Shown here piece by piece: positions 22,987 through 29,069 of a stretch of 40,394 nucleotides of DNA (positions within the stretch are counted from its first letter, which is position 1; the number at the start of each line of letters is the position of its first letter). Location: positions 1 to 40,394 of the forward strand of contig DASZVA010000013.1 of NCBI GenBank assembly GCA_035547395.1. Reading direction: 5' to 3'. The position numbers and the translations under genes were made by a program. The DNA comes from CALREJ01 sp035547395. Lineage in GTDB: Bacteria; Patescibacteriota; Gracilibacteria; Peribacterales; Peribacteraceae. The notes beneath the pieces were generated by a model. The model was not told where the DNA came from, did no database searches, and saw only the letters and a list, made by a program, of their open reading frames with translations.

Positions 22987-24024
22987 CTGGCCGGGTGCAT
23001 AATGGGACTGGGAATTTGCAAACCTGAAAATTCCCGTTGAGCCCTGATAGATCAGGTTTCCGCGCTTTCGCTCAGAGAGAGATCTCAGTCTGCATTCAAA
23101 CGCCACTTCCTCATTTTCCTCTGGCTTCCAGGACACCCATTGAATATGTTTCAACTGAGCTTCGCCGATCGTCTCCGATCCTTTCTCGGCGACGATGAGA
23201 ACGTTGCGTGCCGGATCTTTCTCGACGACCTCGAGCGGGATGGAAAGGCCGCCGATGCCGAGCCCCCTGCGCTGGCCGATCGTGTAGAGCGGGAGTCCCT
23301 TGTGCGTGCCGACAATTGTTCCGTCCCTGCGTTCGATGGAGCCCTGCATGAGCGCATCGCTCAAATACCGCTTGAGAAATTCCTCCGGTTCTTTTTCGGG
23401 GAAGAAGCAGAGATCCTGGCTTTCGCGATAGTTCTCATCAAACGGCACATCGAAATGTTTCGCGAGCGCATAGACTTCCTTTTTCATCATGCCGCCGAGC
23501 GGAAACAGTACGCAGTTGAGTTGTTCCTGCGACAGACCGTAGAGGTAGTAACTTTGATCCTTGTTTGCATCAACCGCTTCCAGAAGCAGATGTCTGCTTG
23601 ATCCGTCGGAAAGATTCTCCGTCACAACGCGTGCGTAATGGCCGGTCGCCAGCTTTTCACAATCGTATTCCTTCATGAGTTCCAGAAGCTTGCCGAACTT
23701 GATCGTGCGGTTGCATCGGATGCAGGGATTCGGCGTCTGTCCTTCGCTGAATCCGTCGAGGAACGGATCGACGACTTCATTCTTGAACTCCTTTTCAAGA
23801 TCGACGATATGATAGGGAATATGGAGTGCCGCCGCCGTATTTTTGGCACGCGCGGCCGTCTGTGCATTGCAGCATTTGCTCGGCAGCACCTGCGCGATCG
23901 ACGGCGCGAGCGGATCAGTCCACAACGTAAACCGGATACCCACGAGCTCGTGTCCCTGGCTTTTGAGCAGGTGCGCGACGACCGATGAATCGATTCCACC
24001 CGAGAGGGCAACAAGAATGCGCAT
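22933..24024 (-). CDS. mnmA: tRNA-specific 2-thiouridylase
   Basis: 363 aa, typical length. MnmA installs sulfur at position 2 of U34 in tRNA-Lys, -Glu and -Gln, using ATP to activate the base. The N-terminal PP-loop ALSGGIDSSVVAHLL (SGGxDS at 8-13) binds ATP. The catalytic cysteines are C101 in GQTPNPCIRCN and C206 in RESQDLCFFPE. The tRNA-binding part has LATGHYARV, DQSYYLYGLSQEQL and YTIGQRRGLGIGG. The C-terminal barrel ends with APGQSLVLYRGDEVVGGGVL. MnmA here is complete; a sulfur-delivery partner is not in the window. The 3' end overlaps the convergent gene by 54 nt. Confidence 0.97.
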   Translation of the reverse strand: MRILVALSGGIDSSVVAHLLKSQGHELVGIRFTLWTDPLAPSIAQVLPSKCCNAQTAARAKNTAAALHIPYHIVDLEKEFKNEVVDPFLDGFSEGQTPNPCIRCNRTIKFGKLLELMKEYDCEKLATGHYARVVTENLSDGSSRHLLLEAVDANKDQSYYLYGLSQEQLNCVLFPLGGMMKKEVYALAKHFDVPFDENYRESQDLCFFPEKEPEEFLKRYLSDALMQGSIERRDGTIVGTHKGLPLYTIGQRRGLGIGGLSIPLEVVEKDPARNVLIVAEKGSETIGEAQLKHIQWVSWKPEENEEVAFECRLRSLSERKRGNLIYQGSTGIFRFANSQSHYAPGQSLVLYRGDEVVGGGVLV

Positions 24025-24119
24025 GAGAACAGGATAATGGACAGATCAGCTCTATTAAAGTATTTTTGACGTTGGTTATATCCGGTCTTTCCATCAGCCC
24101 TTTTGCAAGGAGCGAACGT

Positions 24120-24287
24120 ATGATGTTTTTCGATGTTGCAACAATCGTCATATTTGCATGTGCCGTCTTGCTGGTATGTATCGCAAAGAATCGAAGAATC
24201 GTATCTGAGCGAGTCGCGCCCTATCTTTCATTTGCCGCCTTGGTATTCATCGCTGCAGCATCTCTAATGATAGCGTCGTACATATGA
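24120..24287 (+). CDS. 55-aa two-helix membrane protein
   Basis: The start at ATG 24120 is set by AAGGAG (24107-24112) 7 nt upstream, one of the few strong Shine-Dalgarno sites in the window. Two transmembrane helices: about 4-20 (FDVATIVIFACAVLLVCIA) and about 33-53 (YLSFAALVFIAAASLMIASY), joined by a basic loop (KNRRIVSER). The family is not recognised. An intrinsic terminator follows at 24316-24342, so it is a separate transcription unit. Similar tiny membrane proteins with strong Shine-Dalgarno sites lie at 32807 and 35331. Confidence 0.65.
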   Translation: MMFFDVATIVIFACAVLLVCIAKNRRIVSERVAPYLSFAALVFIAAASLMIASYI

Positions 24288-24315
24288 TGAAAGGGCTGAT
24301 AGACGTCTGTAGCCG

Positions 24316-24342
24316 GACCCGATCAATCACGATCGGGTCTTT
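24316..24342 (+). terminator. Intrinsic terminator after the 55-aa membrane protein gene
   Basis: Perfect 9-bp stem GACCCGATC/GATCGGGTC (24316-24324 and 24331-24339), 6-nt loop, then TTT. The short T run suggests moderate efficiency. Confidence 0.6.
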
Positions 24343-24349
24343 GGATATG

Positions 24350-24387
24350 AAAAAAACCCCGGAAGCGAACAACTGTCCGCCTCCGGG
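24350..24387 (-). terminator. Strong intrinsic terminator of the candidate small RNA
   Basis: On the minus strand a 10-bp G+C-rich stem (arms 24378-24387 and 24358-24367, one G-T pair), a 10-nt loop and then a run of seven T's. No protein gene on this strand ends nearby, which is why a small RNA or leader is proposed. Confidence 0.8.
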
Positions 24388-24459
24388 CTCACCAGGACCA
24401 CCGCGGCCAAAAGAATAATAGCTGACGCTATGTTTCAAACCGTATGAAAAGGTCCTGTT
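24350..24459 (-). ncRNA. Candidate ~110-nt small RNA or leader transcript
   Basis: A good promoter (24466-24493, minus) and a strong intrinsic terminator (24350-24387, minus) frame a ~110-nt transcript with no convincing gene. The only open frame begins with TTG (24438), has no Shine-Dalgarno and runs through the terminator, so a coding role is doubted. It could be a small RNA, or an attenuated leader of mnmA, whose start lies ~326 nt downstream beyond the antisense 55-aa gene. No known RNA family was recognised. Confidence 0.4.
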
Positions 24460-24465
24460 AAAATA

Positions 24466-24493
24466 ATTTTACGCCTTCACTCGACAATGACAA
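24466..24493 (-). promoter_or_regulatory. Promoter of the candidate small RNA
   Basis: Minus strand TTGTCA (24488-24493), 16 nt, TAAAAT (24466-24471); each box differs from consensus at one position. Confidence 0.5.
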
Positions 24494-24523
24494 GTCAAAG
24501 CTATTGATATGTTTTGAACCACA

Positions 24524-24552
24524 TCGACAAAGAATGGAAGCTCACGTATGAT
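24524..24552 (+). promoter_or_regulatory. Promoter of the DUF5671 gene (leaderless)
   Basis: TCGACA (24524-24529), 17 nt, TATGAT (24547-24552), then 8 nt to the ATG at 24561. One of the clearest leaderless arrangements in the window. Confidence 0.6.
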
Positions 24553-24560
24553 TCCCGTTA

Positions 24561-25637
24561 ATGAATACCGAGCTGTCCGCCTTCATCGCCCACGCACGGA
24601 AGAAAGGCATGGATCATGCCACCATCCGCATGCTGCTTTTGTCCGCCGGCTGGCGCGAGAAAGACATTGCCGAAGCGATGACGGAAGAGAGCCTCGATAT
24701 GCCCGTGCCTCTGCCCCCGGATACCGGCGGCGCGCGCGACGCGTTTTTCCATCTCCTGATGTTCGTCGCGCTCTACACGAGCGTCATCAGTCTAATCGTT
24801 CTGTTCTTTGATTACATCAATATCTATTTCCCGGATCCCGCGACCGAAACGTATCCCGGGTACCAGGAGGGATTTTTATCCTCCATCCGCTGGTCGATCG
24901 CGGCGGTCATCGTCGCGTTTCCGCTTTTCTTCTGGCTCGCGAGAATCCTTTTGAAGGAAATGCAGATGCACATCGAAAAAGCGGCATCGGGCGTGCGCAG
25001 ATGGCTGACCTACCTCACGCTCTTCGTTACCGCTGCGGCATTGATGGGTGACGTAATCACATTGGTCTATTATCTGCTGAACGGAGAGCTTTCGACGCGA
25101 TTCTTCCTCAAAGTATTCGTTATCCTCGTACTCGCGGGCTGCGGATTCCTCTATTACTTCCTCTCGTTGCGCACGACGCCGCTCAAAGCAAAAGAGAAGA
25201 AATTAAACGTGACGTTCGCCTGGATCTCGATCGTAATCGCCGTCATTGCAGTCGTCTGGGGAATCATTCTGGTCGGTTCGCCGTCGACGCAAAGATCCAA
25301 GCAATTCGATGACCGCAGAGTGGAGGACCTGCGAACGATCAGCAACGAAATTCTGAACATCGTGTACGCGGGCAAAACCGGCGTGCCCGATGCCAAACCC
25401 GTAAAGCCGCTGCCGCCGACATTGGCCGATGCCGCGGCTCAGGCCATGTATCAAAAGCTCACAATCGATGACCCTGAAACCGGAAGTCCGTACATATACA
25501 CGATTCAGGACGCGACGCACTACCAACTGTGCGCCACGTTCAACACCGTGCGCGATCAGAGCTACGATATTTTCTGGAATCATCCGGCCGGTCAGCACTG
25601 CTATTCATTCGACGTCTCGAGCAATATCACGAAATAG
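24561..25637 (+). CDS. DUF5671-type multi-pass membrane protein
   Basis: 358 aa. The N-terminal ~45 residues are a soluble helical 'UBA-like' segment (LSAFIAHARKKGMDHATIRM, LLSAGWREKDIAEAM), followed by a Pro-rich hinge (MPVPLPPDTGGARDAFF). Five transmembrane helices follow (about 58-80, 103-123, 144-170, 183-205 and 218-240), containing LMFVALYTSVISLIVLFFDY and SSIRWSIAAVIVAFPLFFWL, which match DUF5671. The last ~115 residues form an extracytoplasmic or cytoplasmic domain with two cysteines (YQLCATF, GQHCYSF) that resembles the small globular domain following type-IV-pilin-like segments. Its role is unknown; the family is frequent in candidate-phyla genomes, to my knowledge. Confidence 0.8.
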   Translation: MNTELSAFIAHARKKGMDHATIRMLLLSAGWREKDIAEAMTEESLDMPVPLPPDTGGARDAFFHLLMFVALYTSVISLIVLFFDYINIYFPDPATETYPGYQEGFLSSIRWSIAAVIVAFPLFFWLARILLKEMQMHIEKAASGVRRWLTYLTLFVTAAALMGDVITLVYYLLNGELSTRFFLKVFVILVLAGCGFLYYFLSLRTTPLKAKEKKLNVTFAWISIVIAVIAVVWGIILVGSPSTQRSKQFDDRRVEDLRTISNEILNIVYAGKTGVPDAKPVKPLPPTLADAAAQAMYQKLTIDDPETGSPYIYTIQDATHYQLCATFNTVRDQSYDIFWNHPAGQHCYSFDVSSNITK

Positions 25638-25665
25638 CGGGCTGCATTCATAATTTTTTCAGGTG

Positions 25666-25671
25666 TATTCT
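25666..25671 (+). promoter_or_regulatory. Candidate -10 box for prfA
   Basis: TATTCT ending 8 nt before the prfA ATG (25680); no good -35. The spacing matches the leaderless pattern. prfA could also be read from the DUF5671 gene ending 42 nt upstream. Confidence 0.3.
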
Positions 25672-25679
25672 TCCCTGTG

Positions 25680-26735
25680 ATGCTTGAACGAATGGCAAAA
25701 ATTCTGGCGACATACGAAAAGCTGCAGCAGTCGCTGCAGGATCCTGTCGTGTTCAACGATCCCAAGGAAGTGGCGCGCATCAGCAAGGAGATGGCGGCGC
25801 TTGAGCGCCCTGTGCAACTTCAGAAGGAATACCGGGCAAATGAAAACATTCTAAAAGACAGCGAAGCGCTCAAGAATGATCCCGAACTTCACGACATGGC
25901 CGAAGCGGAAGAAATCAAAGCGCGGGAACGCCTGCGTGAACTTGATGAAGAAATCAAAATCGCACTGCTTCCCCGCGACCCTATGGACGGCCGCAATGCC
26001 ATTCTGGAAGTACGTGCGGGGACGGGCGGCGAAGAAGCCTCGCTTTTTGCCGCGGAGCTGCTGCGCATGTATCTGCGCTACAGCGAGGAAATGGGATGGA
26101 AGACGGAGCTGGTCGATAAAACGGACGCTGATATGGGAGGATTGAAAGAGGCGATCGTGCGCGTCAGCGGCGTTGACGTGTACGGACATTTGAAATTCGA
26201 GGCCGGCGTCCACCGCGTCCAGCGCATTCCCGAGACGGAAAACAAAGGACGCGTGCACACGTCCGCGGCGACTGTCGCGGTATTGCCGGAAGCGGAGGAG
26301 GAAGATCTGACGATCAGACAGGAAGATTTGCGCATCGATACCTACCGGGCGGGAGGCGCTGGCGGGCAGCATGTGAACAAAACGGAATCCGCCGTACGCA
26401 TCACGCATATCCCCAGCGGCGTCGTCGTGAGTTGTCAGACGGAGCGAAGCCAGCTTCAAAATCGCGCGAGAGCCATGGAACTTTTGCGATCACGGTTGTA
26501 TGCGGCGAAACTGGAGAAACAGGCGCGGGAAGAAGGGGACATTCGCAGCAGACAAATCGGCAGCGGGGACCGCAGCGAAAAAATCCGAACGTACAATTTT
26601 CCGCAGGATCGTCTGACTGATCACCGCATCGGCGAAAACTTTCATAATCTGCCCGGGATCATGGAGGGGAACATCGGACCGGTCATCGACGCATTGCGTT
26701 TGTCCGAGCAGCAGCGGCTCCTTGCCGCCGCATAA
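25680..26735 (+). CDS. prfA: Peptide chain release factor 1
   Basis: 351 aa from ATG 25680 (an in-frame GTG lies one codon upstream). RF1 recognises UAA and UAG stops and triggers peptide release. The codon-recognition tripeptide is PET (184-186), the P-x-T of RF1 rather than the SPF of RF2, in GVHRVQRIPETENKGRVHTS. The catalytic GGQ (228-230) is in YRAGGAGGQHVNKTESAVR. Domain 1 coiled coil (1-95) and RTYNFPQDRLTDHRIG are standard. Genes in this window use TAA, TAG and TGA stops, so an RF2 elsewhere is expected. No partner methyltransferase (prmC) is adjacent. Confidence 0.97.
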   Translation: MLERMAKILATYEKLQQSLQDPVVFNDPKEVARISKEMAALERPVQLQKEYRANENILKDSEALKNDPELHDMAEAEEIKARERLRELDEEIKIALLPRDPMDGRNAILEVRAGTGGEEASLFAAELLRMYLRYSEEMGWKTELVDKTDADMGGLKEAIVRVSGVDVYGHLKFEAGVHRVQRIPETENKGRVHTSAATVAVLPEAEEEDLTIRQEDLRIDTYRAGGAGGQHVNKTESAVRITHIPSGVVVSCQTERSQLQNRARAMELLRSRLYAAKLEKQAREEGDIRSRQIGSGDRSEKIRTYNFPQDRLTDHRIGENFHNLPGIMEGNIGPVIDALRLSEQQRLLAAA

Positions 26736-26760
26736 AGTCGACTTTTCAGACATCAGACGC

Positions 26761-26788
26761 TTGCGCTGCCGGGCCATCGTTCTAGATT
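26761..26788 (+). promoter_or_regulatory. Candidate promoter of the 110-aa hypothetical gene
   Basis: TTGCGC (26761-26766), 16 nt, TAGATT (26783-26788); the ATG follows after 12 nt. Confidence 0.4.
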
Positions 26789-26800
26789 GTCGTATGTTTT

Positions 26801-27133
26801 ATGAACGAAGACGCCAGCCAATTGCATCGGTCGAAATCACTGATTTACGAAGAAGACACGCAAGTCATCGAACGTACATCCGTGATCACGGCGCACGAAC
26901 AGCGCCAACGGTTATGTGAACAATTAGCAAAAATCGAGTCGTTTTCGCGGATGGAAAGAAACAAACTCTTCGAGTCGATGCGCACGGTCACGGCAGCGCA
27001 ATGGGATGAATATGAAAAATCCCTGGACCTCTGCCAGGATCCCCGGAGGAAAATATTTTTACGCAAATTGATCCAAGGAGTGCGCAGGAGAGTCGAGACC
27101 GCGAGGCTTTTGGAAATCGCCTCGTCTAGCTGA
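26801..27133 (+). CDS. Small charged helical protein, function unknown
   Basis: 110 aa, ATG 26801. No signal peptide, no membrane segment, no recognised family. It is mostly helical and basic toward the C-terminus (RRKIFLRKLIQGVRRRVETA). An internal stretch, AKIESFSRMERNKLFESMRT, is amphipathic. No Shine-Dalgarno; a candidate promoter ends 12 nt upstream. Its final 8 nt overlap the convergent folD stop region. It sits downstream of prfA on the same strand but probably has its own promoter. Confidence 0.5.
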   Translation: MNEDASQLHRSKSLIYEEDTQVIERTSVITAHEQRQRLCEQLAKIESFSRMERNKLFESMRTVTAAQWDEYEKSLDLCQDPRRKIFLRKLIQGVRRRVETARLLEIASSS

Positions 27134-27980
27134 CACGCTCAAGCTGCCGCTCCTTTGCACGTATGCAATTGCGCAAAAGCGACGCGACAGTCATCGGGCC
27201 GACGCCGCCGGGAACGGGCGTGATTGCCGAAGCGATTTTTTTCACCTCTTCAAAATCAACGTCCCCGACAAGCTTACTGTCATTGCGGTTCATGCCGACG
27301 TCGATCACGACGGCCCCGGGCTTTACCATGTCTCCGGTGATCAGGTTCGGTTTGCCGACCGCGCTTATCAGGATGTCTCCTTGTTTCGTATAATGTGCCA
27401 GATCTTTCGTGTACTTGTGGCATTGGATGAGCGTTGCATTGCGATTGAGCAGCATGGCCCCCAGAGGTTTTCCCACGATATTGCTGTGTCCCACGACCAC
27501 CGCGCATTTTCCCTCTATCGCGATGTCTTCGTGCTCCAGCAGAGTGATAATGCCCGCGGGGGTCGCCGGAGGCAGGTGTTCAAATGCACGCGACAGAAAC
27601 ATTTTTCCGATATTGTATGCCGTAAATCCGTCAACATCTTTATACGGATCGATCTCACGGAAAAGAAGCGGTTCTTTGTCCTGTAATGCACCCGGCAAGG
27701 GCAGCTGCACGATGTAGCCGGTCACATCCTCGTCTTCATTCAATCGGTGAATCGTTTCCACAAGCGTTTCAAACGCTATGTCCGCGTCAAAATGAAGGTG
27801 CTGATTGCGCATCCCGATTTTTTCGCAGCTCTCAAGTTTTTTACGGATATAACTGTCGCTCGCGGGGTCATTTCCAACCTGCACGATCGTCAGCTTCGGA
27901 TCAAGCCGCTTCACGTGCGGCTTCAGCCCTTCGAGAATGCGATCGGCTATCGCCGAGCCGTCGATAATGCGTGCGGACAT
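27126..27980 (-). CDS. folD: Methylenetetrahydrofolate dehydrogenase / cyclohydrolase
   Basis: 284 aa, full length. FolD interconverts methylene-THF, methenyl-THF and formyl-THF with NADP+. The N-terminal catalytic domain has ASDSYIRKKLESCEKIGM with the Y44-xxx-K48 pair, and DVTGYIVQLPLPGALQDKEP with DPYKDVDGFTAYNIG, both diagnostic. The NAD(P)-binding domain has PATPAGIITLL, then AVVVGHSNIVGKPLG (usual GRSxxVGxP; here H replaces R, which may influence cofactor preference), AVGKPNLI and VIDVGMN. The C-terminus PVPGGVGPMTVASLLRNC is invariant-like. TACACT lies 6 nt before the ATG (27987-27992), though tmk is only 21 nt upstream, so both read-through and a leaderless internal start are possible. 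Confidence 0.97.
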   Translation of the reverse strand: MSARIIDGSAIADRILEGLKPHVKRLDPKLTIVQVGNDPASDSYIRKKLESCEKIGMRNQHLHFDADIAFETLVETIHRLNEDEDVTGYIVQLPLPGALQDKEPLLFREIDPYKDVDGFTAYNIGKMFLSRAFEHLPPATPAGIITLLEHEDIAIEGKCAVVVGHSNIVGKPLGAMLLNRNATLIQCHKYTKDLAHYTKQGDILISAVGKPNLITGDMVKPGAVVIDVGMNRNDSKLVGDVDFEEVKKIASAITPVPGGVGPMTVASLLRNCIRAKERQLERVS

Positions 27981-28001
27981 GAACGAAGTGTAGCGTGATT
28001 T

Positions 28002-28595
28002 TTATTGTTTCGGGAGGGCGCGCTTTACCGCCTCATAGAATTGTTCAGATACCGCAGCAAGATCACCCGCTGTGTCGATGACGAGCGATGCGGATTTCGA
28101 TGCATAATCGGTATAGGCATCGTAGACCTTTCTTTGCAATGAGTCTTCTTCCAATACATCCTTGGTGGAACGCTCCCGTAGCCGTCCCTGACAGAGATCA
28201 AAAGAGGGGAGTGCGAGCAATTCACAGGTTGGTTGTATAAATATTTTATTCATATCTTTCAGCCACTGCTCGTCCAAACCCAGTGCTTTGCCATATAAAA
28301 TTGTGGAAAGCGCGTACCGGTCGCTGATCACGATCTTCCCCTCGGAAAGCGCCGGAAGAACCACGTCTTCCAGATGCCAGGCACGATCTGCGGAAAAGAG
28401 CATCTGCAAGGCGGAAACAGGAACGGTTTGATGTTGCAACTGTTCACGAATAAAGAGCCCTATTGGCCCTTTTGAGGGTTCATGCGTCAAGAGAACAGTA
28501 TGGCCATCGCCCTCCAAACGCGCTGCCAATGCGCCGGCATGGGTGGTTGTGCCGCTGCCGTCAGGCCCCTCGAGAACGATAAATGCTCCCTGCAT
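28002..28595 (-). CDS. tmk: Thymidylate kinase
   Basis: 197 aa from ATG 28595 (an in-frame GTG at 28604 would add three residues). It phosphorylates dTMP to dTDP. Walker A/P-loop: VLEGPDGSGTTTHAGALA, where the usual GKTT/GKST lysine is threonine (GSGTTT) instead of GxGKT/S; this is a noteworthy substitution. The DR(Y/F) motif is in KIVISDRYALSTILYGKALG. A LID-like basic segment is CQGRLRERSTKDVLEEDSLQ. TATTCT lies 9 nt before the ATG. It is divergent from the 28656 membrane-protein gene and has overlapping promoter DNA with it. Confidence 0.85.
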   Translation of the reverse strand: MQGAFIVLEGPDGSGTTTHAGALAARLEGDGHTVLLTHEPSKGPIGLFIREQLQHQTVPVSALQMLFSADRAWHLEDVVLPALSEGKIVISDRYALSTILYGKALGLDEQWLKDMNKIFIQPTCELLALPSFDLCQGRLRERSTKDVLEEDSLQRKVYDAYTDYASKSASLVIDTAGDLAAVSEQFYEAVKRALPKQ

Positions 28596-28599
28596 ACGC

Positions 28600-28628
28600 T
28601 CCACAGAATACCGTTTTTCCGCTATAAT
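28600..28628 (+). promoter_or_regulatory. Promoter of the membrane protein / Clp-like operon
   Basis: TCCACA (28600-28605), 17 nt, consensus TATAAT (28623-28628). The predicted start near 28635 leaves ~20 nt before ATG 28656 and excludes the in-frame ATG at 28632. It overlaps the tmk -10 box (28605-28610) on the other strand, so the two promoters may compete. Confidence 0.5.
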
Positions 28629-28655
28629 GAAATGATAGGATATTCCTGTCGCACA

Positions 28656-29069
28656 ATGAATACGACCACCCGTCAGACGGCAGAATTTTCGTTCAAACGT
28701 ACGTCATTTCTCGGATGGTACTTTCTCGATCGTCCGAAGGAAATCGTCGGGACTTATGCAGCCTACACGCGTGCATTTGGCGAGATGTTTGCGATTGTTT
28801 TTTTGCTGAAGACACTGTTTTCCCCCTGGAAAAGCATTCGTGACAACTATCCCGACAAAGGATTCAACCTTACCGCGATTCTGGAGACCTGGTCGATGAA
28901 CGTCACGACGCGCTCGATCGGCGCGGCCATCCGCCTCGCGACGATCCTTGCGGGAATCATTCTGCAAATCGCACTGTGTACGTTGTTCATCGCTTATCTG
29001 ATCGCGTGGCTGCTGTTCCCGCTGCTGCTTGTGTGCGGCATACCGCTCTTCCTGTACCTGATTGTCTGA
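28656..29069 (+). CDS. Small membrane protein coupled to the Clp-like ATPase
   Basis: 137 aa from ATG 28656. Residues 1-40 are polar (SFKRTSFLGWYFLDRPKEIV). A hydrophobic segment at about 44-56 (FGEMFAIVFLLKTLF) is followed by SPWKSIRDNYPDKGFN, an amphipathic stretch, and a C-terminal pair of helices at about 90-137 (AAIRLATILAGIILQIALCT, YLIAWLLFPLLLVCGIPLFL). Its stop overlaps the start of the ATPase gene by one nucleotide (TGATG, 29067-29071), so the two proteins are likely made together and may form one membrane complex. I recognise no named family; the LFSPW motif after the first helix looks conserved-type rather than random. Confidence 0.7.
   Translation: MNTTTRQTAEFSFKRTSFLGWYFLDRPKEIVGTYAAYTRAFGEMFAIVFLLKTLFSPWKSIRDNYPDKGFNLTAILETWSMNVTTRSIGAAIRLATILAGIILQIALCTLFIAYLIAWLLFPLLLVCGIPLFLYLIV

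Noticed and set aside
24247..24438. Minus-strand 63-codon frame over the candidate small RNA
   Set aside because: TTG start without a ribosome site, runs through a strong terminator, and overlaps a better-supported plus-strand gene.
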